In this document: in pieces, positions 39,143 to 53,000 of the stretch
How positions within the stretch are numbered: position 1 is the stretch's first letter
How the letters are laid out: every line of letters begins with the position of its first letter
Assembly: GCA_034440575.1 (NCBI GenBank)
Contig: JAOTOL010001646.1
Location: forward strand, 1,951,501 to 2,015,500
Source: Imbricaverruca yamaguchii
Taxonomy: Eukaryota; Arthropoda; Thecostraca; Neoverrucidae
Reading direction: 5' to 3'
DNA length: 64,000 nt
The notes under the pieces: generated by a model
Database searches by the model: none
Seen by the model: the letters and a program-made list of their open reading frames with translations, nothing else
Told to the model about the DNA's origin: nothing
Translations under genes and position numbers: made by a program

Positions 39143-39450
39143 AGACAGAGACAGAGACAGAGACAGAGACAGAGACAGAGACAGAGACAGAGACGGAGAC
39201 GGAGGCGGAGACGGAGGCGGAGACAGAGGCGGAGGCGGAGGCGGAGGCGGAGGCGGAGGCGGAGGCGGAGGCGGAGGCGGAGGCGGAGGCGGAGGCGGAG
39301 GCGGAGGCGGAGGCGGAGGCGGAGGCGGAGGCGGAGGCGGAGGCGGAGGCGGAGGCGGAGGCGGAGGCGGAGGCGGAGGCGGAGGCGGAGGCGGAGGCGG
39401 AGGCGGAGGCGGAGGCGGAGGCAGAGACGGAGACAGAGACAGACACGGGG
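39010..39450. repeat. Hexanucleotide array with ordered variant blocks
   Basis: Units run GACAGC, GACAGA, GACAGC, GACAGA, then about 35 units of GGCGGA, then GACAGA again, all in one register. The 6-bp period opens all three minus-strand frames (for example polyproline); none is a gene. Confidence 0.97.
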
Positions 39451-42210
<2,760 letters not shown>

Positions 42211-42559
42211 TAGCTAGCTCTAAACTAGGAAGACCTGTGAATTCCTCAGCTGACGTGAATGGAACCTGGCCAGAAGCATTGCAATAACATTTACAAATCT
42301 TGCCATCCCTGATTTCTGACATATATGCAATGGTTATATTGTCAACCTATTTATATAATCACATTTCATTGTTATCTTAACGACGAAAATACTATAAACA
42401 AAACTATTTCCACAATTACGAAGTTCGCGGAGTCGGAGACGTTTTATAATAATTCCCTGACCGGTCGGTACTGTTAAGCATCTTCTTCTGCTGACAGGGC
42501 AGTCAAGTCAGGCTCCCTACCCTATTGGTTAATAAATGTATGCTCCTGCACTTTTGTCT

Positions 42560-42728
42560 TTGCGTTAGGAGTCGAGTAAGGAAGCTAGCCTCCTAAGCGA
42601 AAGGTTGTGGGTTCACGTCCCACTTGTCGCTGCCCTTCCCCCGCGATCAATTGGAGTGATATTGACGAAATTATATGACCAACATGAGCATAGCTATTGA
42701 CGCGTCGTAGGAACCAAGAACCAACTTC
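42560..42728 (+). mobile_element. tRNA-derived SINE, copy 2
   Basis: This is the only plus-strand copy. A B-box-like GGTTCACGTCCC is followed by the same body (cccgcgatcaattgg) and a diverged tail ending aaccaagaaccaac. It is more diverged than the copies at 28282 and 51651, which suggests an older insertion. Confidence 0.7.
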
Positions 42729-44009
42729 TTGCGTTCAATTTAAACCACAAAATGAATTTAAACATAATTTGTTTTCCAGGAATATGCCATTCTGGTGTTC
42801 GCGTTCCGACGTACCACCTTCTCGGTTGAGACGAGTGTCACGGCCTACGCGTTACAGCACACATTTCGATAACAGCACAGTCAATAACGGTACACACTTT
42901 TCTGTGTCATAGCTTCTGCAGAAAGTTCAGCCTCGTCGGCACAGTCGTGTTTGTTTTGAATCAGTCTCTGGCGGAATTCGCTGCACTAGATAGTGCTGTC
43001 AAGGCCGAGCTCCACCAAAAAATGTGGTACACGTGTCTAAACTTTTATTGCTTTTTGTCGCATTGCTGGGACCAGTTGTATGCACGTGAAGGATGCGATG
43101 AAAACGTCATGGACGACCGCCGTCCGCTGGATTGTTGAAATACACTCACTTCCATTCGGCCCGTAGGTCGTATTTCCCGGTCCGAAATGTTTTTGTGGAA
43201 CACGATAGTTTGCAAAATAAGGCGAAACGGTTTTCGGGTACCGTGATACATTCAGTGTGATCGAGATCGTGCAGACAAAAGAATTCAAGCCTGTGAGTTT
43301 CGCGATGCATTCGCGGCTGGGTCGCTTACCAGAGCATGTGGTGAAGATCATGAGCATACAAATTGTCAATTTCTTGGAATATCATACAATATTTCAAGAC
43401 GAAATAAGATGAAGTGAAGTGAGTTGACACCAAGATGGCGGGGAAGGGCGAGATGGTATCTCCTGCTATGTCAATAAGCGCGTATTCCCAGCCATACTTA
43501 TCCGTTGCCCAGCCGGGACTAACATGCGCAGCGGGGTGAACCACGCTGGTGAGACGTTAAGATCGGTTTTATATATTTTGCATTTTAATTGCAGGATATA
43601 ATCCAGGATCAATGAACGGATATTCACAGATCCTCACTAGCGATCCTCGTGGCAGTCCCGTTTCCTCAGCAGTTTCCTCATCCACGGCCCCGGGTGTAAA
43701 CTCACGGGGTGTAATTGTCCGGTATCAGACCTGCTCCGGAACAGACTGAGCCAATGGTGTGCAACACCATGTCGCCGTTCGACCACCCCAACGTTTGAAG
43801 AGCGCTCTCAAATTGATGGTGAGAAGTAGTAGAAGCACCTCCGAAAGGGTCAGAGTAAGCCAGGTGTGCCCCTCCGAAGTTTCTTCTTTATTGGGGGGGG
43901 CTTCGACCAGCCTTTCCTCCCGCCAGACAGCCCGGCTGAACTGCTGCTGTTGCAACTTTCTCAACATGTTCTGTGCCCTTTGTCAGACTTCCTTCATCAT
44001 GTTGCGACC
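42729..44009. other. Unassigned stretch
   Basis: Unique-looking sequence. A minus-strand 80-codon frame at 43967-43725 is open but unrecognised. Confidence 0.45.
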
Positions 44010-44202
44010 GGGGTCCAATCGGTCCGCAGGTAGCAGCGGGTACGACCGGTGTGTAATCAGTCCGCAGGTAGCAGCGGGTACGACCGGGGTCCGATCGGTC
44101 CGCAGGTAGCAGCGGGTACGACCGGGGTCCAATCGGTCCGCAGGTAGCAGCGGGTACGACCGGTGTGTAATCAGTCCGCAGGTAGCAGCGGGTACGACCG
44201 GG
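44010..44202. repeat. 38-bp array, 5 units of two types
   Basis: Units contain GCAGGTAGCAGCGGGTACGA, then either ccggggtccratcggtc or ccggtgtgtaatcagtc; the two types alternate in part. Confidence 0.93.
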
Positions 44203-45540
44203 ATGACGCGTCCTGACGTCATCAGCTACGGGAGAGCGCAGCACCAGGCACTCTACCGTCGCGACCAGAAGCTGGGAGTTTCAGAAGACTTGTGACGTCT
44301 TCGTCGCGAAACTCTCCTCTGAACGTTGGCCGGCGAATATCGTCCAGTGGCCATGCTAGCGTTGCTGATACTCGGACACACGGATGGCCAAGTCCCATCG
44401 TTCCTGCAAACTACATTTCGCGGTGAACCACAACTGAACAGGGAACAACTGCCCGCCCCGTCTGGGGATCTTACAACCCACCTCTTTTTGGTTTCCCGCG
44501 GATAGTAAAAGAAACGCGCGCATCAGCGTGTCTAAATTTGGCGCACCTTCCCCCTTCAAATTGGCATGTCGCGTGACAATTTTGAGTTTATGTCATCTAC
44601 GGCCAACGAGTTAGTCAATGTCAAGTGAATTCACCTCCAAAAAAGTTAAACCTGTCATCAGGCTTTAATGGATACATGTTTGACTGAAACTTTCAGCGTT
44701 TGCTGACCTCTAGGGACGCAACAAGACGTACCAGGGGAATTTGATTTTTGTTTCGCTTTGGTGACGTATTAGCTTTTTATACTTGCCAACTAAAGCTAAA
44801 ATCGAAGATTCTATTACTTTTCATGAGCAAAAGAAAGCACATTTCATAAAAGCAAGTTGACTTAAAACAACTTACTGGTCATTTATATGCATAATAAGAA
44901 TATAAATTGATAATTGGAATCAAAATATTGAAAATTTCCGAATATTAAAAATGTTGATTTTTGTGCGGTCAAAACTACTGGGGCTATGGTCGGTTTCGCG
45001 TTTTCTGATTGCAAATAATTTTTTTAAATAAAATAATTTTCTCCAAAATTAACTACCCAGAACTAAAAACATGTCGGTCGTGATCCCATAGTTACCTCCA
45101 AACGACATCACTTTGGGGGCGGGGCGCAATCTTCGGGGTAATTTCGAGCCCTACTCGTCGAGCGCTTTCCGACAACACCACGTTCGTTTTCGTGCGACGC
45201 TTCGTTTGGAAATTGGAGGGGGTCTAAAATGACCCCTCCCCGACGGGAAGTGAAGATCTGACCGGAAAGGTTAAAGTTCAAGACTAGACCATCGCCCACA
45301 CCGCCCACGTGATGCCACGCCTCCCAGTAGACTGCTCACGAAGCGCCTGTGCAGTTGGACATGCTTGTGGCCCCTGCTCGGCGTTTGTGAAGTCTCGGCC
45401 ACCAAGAGCTATGCTAGCACATCGTCACGAGCGGTGACGTGGCATGTTCAGTGGGTCCACTGAAGTCGCCATCAAGACGGACCAGACGAACGTCCAGGCC
45501 AGCTGAAACTACAACTGCTCAACTTTCCAACGTCGACGAC
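44203..45540. other. Unassigned AT-rich stretch
   Basis: Low-GC sequence with several A/T runs (44880-45060). Nothing recognised. Confidence 0.5.
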
Positions 45541-45712
45541 AGTGGTGGTGATCATTCGCTTTACGACGCGGTGACTGCTTTGGGTCATATAGCATTGCCA
45601 ATCTCTCGCGCCGATTGGTCGTTCGTGGACAGTAGCGACAGGTGGGACCTCGAACTCACAACCCCTCGGTTGGGAGGCGGGCACATTACCTCTCAACTAC
45701 TCGCTGTCTCTA
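45541..45712 (-). mobile_element. tRNA-derived SINE, copy 3 (best preserved tRNA-like head)
   Basis: On the minus strand GAGTAGTTGAGAGGT resembles a tRNA A box and GAGTTCGAGGTCCC a B box, spaced as in a tRNA. The shared body (gaccaatcggcgcgagagat) and the tail follow. It supports a tRNA origin of the family better than the other copies. Confidence 0.72.
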
Positions 45713-48700
45713 ATATTGATGAAGATACACCCATGTTAAAATGGTGGTATTTATTTACGTGCGGTGCCGAAACGAGTACGGTAGTATGTCGAAATTCGCA
45801 GCTGAATCCACGTGTATTTAGCATAGCTTGTAAGTTTTTCAAACACAATTTTAATCCAACAGCGTACTCATACGTGCTTCATGTTAAGATGCCTAATTTG
45901 TGGGTATCTATTTTAGCGACAAATATACAAAATGCATATATTATCCACTGATATTGTATAACAGACCACAATATAGGTAATCCTCCAATCTGAAATTGTG
46001 CTAAGAGATGTTCGTGCACCACAATTCGATACTGTCAATCCATCACAACACGATACTGTTATAAATTTGACAGGAAGAATCATCAGCAAGCATGATACTT
46101 CATTGGGAGGGATGTCAATTCAGCGTTCAGAAATTGGTATATTCCACCCTGTCATGAATATTTTATTAGAGATACACGCTAGGTCCAAACTGGAATTATA
46201 GTAGAGCTGGATAGAGGATGATTCCAGATGGTGTTTGAATATATGGCTCATGTGGATATACGGCTGAGCATTCGGCTGAACTGGTCAGATTGTAACAGAG
46301 GGTATACTTCGTCACATTTATAAAAGCACACACGGCCGTAGAGTTCTGGACATCAACAGCGGGATTACGCCGGTACACCGCCGACAACTGTACGTCTCCT
46401 GAAACCACCCGCGAGGAGACGCAACACTCTTTCCGTTTATTGACTGACTCATCACCAATAAATCTGAATGCAATCGGGTTACTCGGGCTTATTTTACTGG
46501 CATTGTAAAATAAACTTTACTCCTTGGGGAATATGACTGGAACATCCGACCATCCAATAGCTAAAACGAGCCGGTAGATTATATAATGGCTCACCCGAAC
46601 TGCGGGAAGCCGACGCACCCGCGTTCTCACACGACACATAACGGCGCTCAGAGGCGGCGCCTCGCTCCCCGCACCGGTCGGCCCGCCTCGCGCCGCCCGC
46701 GCCACGCCTCTGCCGCAAAAAGTGTTAAAGAATACTTCCAACAACGGTCCTCGCAGGAGCCGGCAGGCTCGCACGGCGGGCAGCACGCCCGCGGCCGCAC
46801 ACGCGCGCGAGCGCGTCAGCTGTGACGCGGCGAACACACGGAGGACGCTGCCCGCCGGCCTCGTGCCCCAGCCACTCGCATACTCGTATTAGTAACCCCT
46901 CCGGGTGTGCCGGCTGCCGGCGCTGACCTGCCGTCGGCCCGGCTCGCCGCCGGGGCGACGGCGCGCCGCCGGTGGCGCCCTCCTCCAGCCCGACGGCCGC
47001 CGGCGGCACCAGAGGCGCTGCAGTCGGGCCGGCGTAGGACGGACGGTCGACGATGGTCGCCGCCGATATCACTATTGCCACTGTCTGCGCCGTCGGCGCC
47101 CTCGCAGTGTGCACGTGCACATCCAAACATGCGCGCGCGCGCACACACTCACACACACGCACTGTCTCAACGCGGCTACATCTGGATCAAGTCTGAAACA
47201 GAAACACCGAGTCAGGCACTCGGCTGCACTGCATTGGTGATAGGTTCGTGGGAGAATTTGTCAAAACGCAAGCACGGCCAAAGACGCAAAAGCAGTGGTC
47301 ACTTCATTCGGCTTAGCATCCTGAGGCTTCCATATCCATTGCATGAGATACAGTGCATAGAGGTGTTACGGCAGACACTAAACGGACTGGAAGGTCACGA
47401 GGCAGCATCGTTGGAAACTCAGGAGGCCCCAGTTGACGAAATAGAACACCAAGAAATTCGTTCACCGTACGGTTTGCAGACAACTAAAGTCTGCTGCTGG
47501 CCATGTGGTTGCCATCAACAGTGAACTAATTGACATATATACTTCATGCACACTGGAGACTATACGAGCACCACATTCCGCCAAAACACTCAAGCATACA
47601 GCGTGATGGGAACTCGATAAGTAGGTTCCACAAAATCGTTGTCTTCCATTTATCTCGAATATGATAAGGTACCTGCAAATAATTTCACTACGAAGCTATT
47701 TTGAAGTTATTACGTGATTCGATTTCTAACTTAGTGAATTACATGGTTTAAGTTGTATATCTCAATATTTTCATTATGATGCTAACGTTCATCTTGCAGC
47801 ATTAATATTATAAGCTGCCATCGGAAGATCAATGCATCGCCGACTTCAATGATCATATGCAGCTGTTAACAAACATTCAGATAAACGATTATATTCCTTT
47901 TACTATCCAGCAATCAATTGGGCTAATGGAATACTCACTTGCACGATCGGCAAAAATGAGGACAGGGAAGAGAAATAAGGTTGCTTCCTAGGAGCATGTG
48001 CTACATCCTTACTTATGTAAAAATTAGCTGCAATGTGGGTGGAGGTTTTAGTTCAATAATTTTGATACAAATATTAAACATGCAGGCTTCCGCATTTCAC
48101 GCCTTCATCCGATGATACTTTATGTTGTCCTAAGGCCTCATTCCACAAACACTTCAATATTTTCAAGTTCGGGGAAGGATGTTTTTCCCCATAATACATG
48201 GTGTCTGATGAGGTACTTATTTATCAAAGATCCCGTTTAAAAACCCATATCAGCATTCCTTGAAGGCACAAAACCCTTACCATTCCAGGATTCCCCTTAG
48301 GCCAAGACGTGAAATGCTGAAGACTTAGAGGTTTTGAATAAATATTTCCTCATTGATCAGAATCAGAAGCATTAGTGCATAAATGTTGCATAGATCAGCC
48401 AACTACTGTTTGCAGTCATCGAAGTTTAGGGGCGCATCGACTGCAGTGGTCACGCAGCGTTTGCAGTCTATCAGTCCATGGGGGTCGCTGTGCACGGCGT
48501 AAACAATACTAGCGGTGCCGTCTCACCCCAGACGGAGCCGTCGGTCTGTTGACACACTTTCGCTCCGTGTAATGGAAGCCGACCCCTGTTTATCGGCCCG
48601 ATAAATAACGACAGGGGAAAGACCACTGCGTATACAACTGCTGCCATGGAAACAAGACAGCAAACCAGCTGTCAAATTGTCAAACAAAGGACAGGGTATC

Positions 48701-49743
48701 GAGGCGTTTGAAGAGCGCGATGTGTGTCCATGCACGATGTGCAAAACATACAAGTCCGAATGTTGGATAAATATGTCCGGGTGCTCAACTGCGTTGCTTC
48801 TAGTCGCCACTGCTAGGTTCGATTGTTCGATCGCGCTTCACGATTCCGTACATTTCGTGAATCACCACTACCGAAGATTAGAACGATGTTGCTTTTCTTT
48901 AATAAGACATCGTAAAACATCAGGTGCCAATAGTTCTGCTGAAGTCCAAAACGAAACGACATTAGCCCAAAAGTGAGATGCAGTGAGAAAGCAACCTATT
49001 TTAGCCGGGGAACAGCCACCACTGATAGGCTAGACGGCAAATCCACACCCAGACGACTGATTCTAATGCTGCTGCTAAGTCTCCCATCAGACACCACAGC
49101 GTGCACTCAGCGAATGACTGGTTGTCATGGAAACTGGTGTTGGCACTGTTGCATCAGTGTGCCCATTAGCAACCCAATCCAGCAAAGCACGACTGCTAAC
49201 AGCCGATAAGTGCAAAGTGACGAATTCCGCCCACCCGACAACTCTGCAAAACCAATGTCAGCTGACGAGACCCCATGACACGGCGGCACCCGGGTCACCA
49301 AGTCTCCGCCGGAGGCCTCAGCTAGCGGCTACAAAAACCTGCATACACATTACTGGTGGGCGACAGAGGCTCCGAAATGCAATCATTCATGGGTGATATT
49401 ATGATTGATACCACTACAAATATAGTATCAGGAACTGCACGAAAGGGAATAAGGGTTAAATGATAAAACTTGCACTTATTTGGCACACTTATTACAATAT
49501 TGCACATGGTAAAAGAAACAAAGGCAGTACAAATTATAATACAGCCAATACAAATAATAACACTAGTTATAATATGGGTACAGAATCACAGAACGAGGTT
49601 TGTGGCTGAATCACCAATAACCTACCGTAATAAAGCTCATAACATTGTCACACACTAGTGTCTTGTATGGTATTGTATAGACGAGTGGAGCGACGCGGGG
49701 TGTTGGCGGTAGCCAGAGGGCACGACACGTGGAGCGGGACGGG
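45713..49743. other. Unassigned 4 kb below the last ensconsin-like exon found
   Basis: Any remaining exon and the 3' UTR of the gene should be here or further left, but none was found. A CpG-rich block at 46600-47110 has short frames on both strands; 47520-48420 is AT-rich. A tail-repeat fragment lies at 48425. Confidence 0.45.
48425..48460 (-). mobile_element. Fragment of the dispersed tail repeat
   Basis: A core of about 36 bases (gggcgcatcgactgcagtgg on the plus strand) without the (TAAC)n end. It is closer to the satellite version at 29479 than to the full tail copies. Confidence 0.5.
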
Positions 49744-49800
49744 GTTAGTTAGTCATTAGGGCTTCAGGGCGCATCGACTACATTGGTCGTGTATCGCCCA
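49744..49800 (-). mobile_element. Dispersed 60-bp tail repeat, copy 3
   Basis: Same layout as the copy at 21322, on the minus strand, ending in (TAAC)n. It lies about 50 bp below the last exon found of the ensconsin-like gene. Confidence 0.65.
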
Positions 49801-49848
49801 AAGAGCGAGACAGGGTGTTGACGGTGGCCTGAGGGTGCGCGCGCCTAC

Positions 49849-50042
49849 CCGTGATCTGTGGGGTGGGCAGCGTCGTCTCGGTGGTCGGCGGACCCGACAG
49901 CGTCTCCATCGACGGCGTGGTCGTCGACGTCGACACGTTCGAGTTGAGCGAGTCGTCTTGGTGGTCGGTGTTGCTGACCGTGGACGACTTGAGGCTGATG
50001 GGGTCCAGCGACGACAGACTCGACCTGGCGACACGCGTCCGC
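49849..50042 (-). CDS. ens: ensconsin-like exon 9: Ser/Thr-rich tail, last exon found
   Basis: 194 nt; acceptor gtaacctgaccctcag, phase 2 in, matching exon 8. The predicted donor is GTAGGC with phase 1 out. It encodes RTRVARSSLSSLDPISLKSS, then NTDHQDDSLNSN and a Ser/Thr/Pro run ending PTPQITG. It contains many potential phosphorylation sites. If the donor were not used, the frame would continue for some 20 codons into a dispersed repeat copy, so a further exon below is expected but was not identified. Confidence 0.78.
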
Positions 50043-53000
50043 CTGAGGGTCAGGTTACAGTCACGGCCGACTACCAACTGCTGTCTCTGGCTCACTATGA
50101 GACAGGGAGAACAGGCTAGCTGACCAACAGAGCTCACATCAGTACTGATCAGATCGCTCCGACGCGATTCAGCCAAGGTTCACGTTCCCAATGCTACAAC
50201 CCCGTATGGCGACGTCTTCGTTCAATAGTGACGCTGACAGCAGGTATAAGATATCCATATATTGACCTAGTCTGACAGTCCTCCGCCTGTTCCAGGATGC
50301 TCTGTTCAGATCCAGACACTGAAGGGCCTGCACCTGAAAAGGATCTGCCAGACGTCCATGCAGATCGCAATATCGCCCAAAACTAGCCTGCCTCACATCC
50401 TCCTATTGCTCCCACTGGTGGTCCCACACTGACTTGCGTTCCCCACCATTGACGCCTCGGCGGCCTCGGCGACTCTTCACCAACGATCCTTCACTCTCAT
50501 ATTCATCAACTCAGATCCCAGTCCACACTTACCTGCACTACCCACCGCCGATCCGTACGCCAGATCACTGATCCCTTACTGGCCACTCAGTTACCGCTGG
50601 TGGTCCCCACTAGCCAGTACTCCAAGCCGTGAAATCTCGCTGACCGGTGGTCTCTGCCGGTGACCAGCACTGGCCCGTACGCCCCGCCGCTGACCCGTAG
50701 TCCCCGCTGATATTCAACGCTGCTGACCTCTCACTAACCCATAGTCTCAGCCGGTGACCACCGCTGGCCCGTACTCCCTGCCGCTGACCCTCACCGACCC
50801 GTGGTCTTCGTTGGTATCCTCCAGGCCCGTACACCCCGCCGCTGAGCCCCCACTGGCCCGTAGTCTCAGCTGGCGACCACCTCTCCCGCTGACCCCCCCC
50901 CCCCACTGACCCGTAGTCTCAGCTGGCGACCACCTCTCCCGCTGACCCCCCCCCCCCACTGACCCGTAGTCTCCGCTGGTGACCCCGCTGTCGGCCCGGC
51001 CCGCCAGCTCGGCACCAGGACTGGTGGGCGGCGCGGCTGGTGCGCGCCCGTTGGTGCCGTTGGTGCCGTTGACGTGCACGGGACTCGAGTCGGTCGACAT
51101 CGGCTCCGGCTCGGGCCGCGCCGGCTCGGGGCTCGGCTCGAGGTCCGGCTCGGGGCTGGGCTCAGGGCTGGGCTCCTGACGAGGCGGACCCGCGGGCTCG
51201 GCGTCGGCGGCCGGCCGGGTCGGGTCGGTGGGGGCGTCGTCTGGTGCCTGCGCAGCGTTCGCGGCGTTTCGCTCTTCCACCGTGGGCTCCGCCTGACAAG
51301 AGAAGACTATGTTAGTGGGGCGGATGGCGCCAGCACTACACAGGGGGGATGGACCTGGCTATGGGGAGGCCTTTAAACCCAGCGATGGTGGCATCTCATG
51401 CTTGAGCATGCAAACGCATGCATGTCACTAGAGCTTCTTATTGGGCGCATCTAATGAAATCAAACATGTCAAGCTGTATGTGATCTATTTAGTTGATAAA
51501 AGGGAATTAATGGACTCATTTCTCTTAAAATGTGTAGTTAGGGTATTATTTTAAGAGCTGCTCAAATCACATACGTGCAAATGGAGTTAACCGGCTACAT
51601 TTAGGATTGCAACTTCGAAAATAATGCTCTTCAGAGATAGGGCCACTGCATTGATTGGTTGGACATTCGTCTTTACGACACGTCGACCGTTGAGTCATGT
51701 AGCGTCGACAAACTCTCACGCCGATTGGTCGCGGGCTAAGAGTAGCGACAAGTGAGGCTCGAACCAACCATATTTCGATTGTGGGACGGGCGACTTACTG
51801 ATGGAATACTCGTCCCCGCTCACTGCATTCAGATTTTGGCCAAGACGAAACGGCTGGTAACGTAAGTACTGTTTGTGTGCTAGCTGAATGACTTTTCCCC
51901 AAATGGAGTGATTATGAAAAAGCACACTGTTCGTTAACTGGGGCTTAGGGGCGCATCAAATGCATAGGTTATACAAAGGACACTCTTCAAAGGCACGAAC
52001 TACACAGCAATACGGTCATTTCTCACCCTCTCTCGGAAAATCACTAGCAAGTACCTAAAAACGTTATTTGACCAGGTGATCTTGATAATATAAATTTTCC
52101 AGCTGGATCAATCCATCACTACAACTTTTCACTTCATTTGGCAATAATGAGAATATCTATATCCAGTAAGATCGACGAACAAAAATCGCCTTATCGTTAA
52201 CAGAGCGGAAGGGGCATTTCGGGTAGAGTAGTTTGCAGCCAGGGTGAGTGAACTGGCAACACACGACACACATGGAGCCGTACCATGACAACTCGGCAAG
52301 TAACTGAGGCGATGTGCAGCACAACATCCAAGTACGGACACACCAAGCAGGGCCGGCGCAAACAAAATAGCGGTCAAGCTACACGCCCTTCCTACCACGG
52401 TAGTTCACCACTCACTCCTTGAAAATGTTAATTAAGACACCGAAAATCAAAACACAAAATTAAAACCATAAATACATACCATAAAAGCCACAAAATAATG
52501 CGTACACCACACATGGCAAAACGTAGCACCGAAATCATCGCAAATGAAGTGCATCGAACGTAGAAACTAACGAGTTTGTGAGAGAGAAGGGACAGTGGGA
52601 CAGTTAAGGTCATTCACACACGCACACACACAAACTACCAATACTAACCTCATCGAAAGTGTCCACGTCATCTGACTGTGGAGCCAGACAGTCAGTTATG
52701 CGGACACCTCTTCCAACAACTCCACCTTCCTCCCCCACCCAGCAAACATACAAGCGTGTAAACAACGCCACCAGCGTTCGCTTACAAAATGCGCCAGAAA
52801 AACGCCCACACCCACATTCACACAATACCGAAAGTATCTTCCACTTCAATGAAACCAATGAATTCTTTTCTAAATCGGGTGTTGGGGAAGGGGTGATCTA
52901 CATAGTGTGTGATCTTGATCAGACTATACCCGCGCTGGGGGTGGGGGGGGGAGGGTGATGCACAATGTGTGCGAGGTGATACCAGCCTGACCAAACCTTT

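Larger units (their letters stand above)
51293..52648 (-). other. Intron between the microexon and ensconsin-like exon 8
   Basis: About 1.36 kb. It contains a tRNA-derived SINE (51651-51815) and a short tail-repeat fragment (51942-51975). The remainder is AT-rich with nothing recognised. Confidence 0.6.

Noticed and set aside
43725..43967. 80-codon minus-strand frame starting MLRKLQQQQF
   Set aside because: No recognisable domain and no splice context; might be a transposon remnant but cannot be supported.
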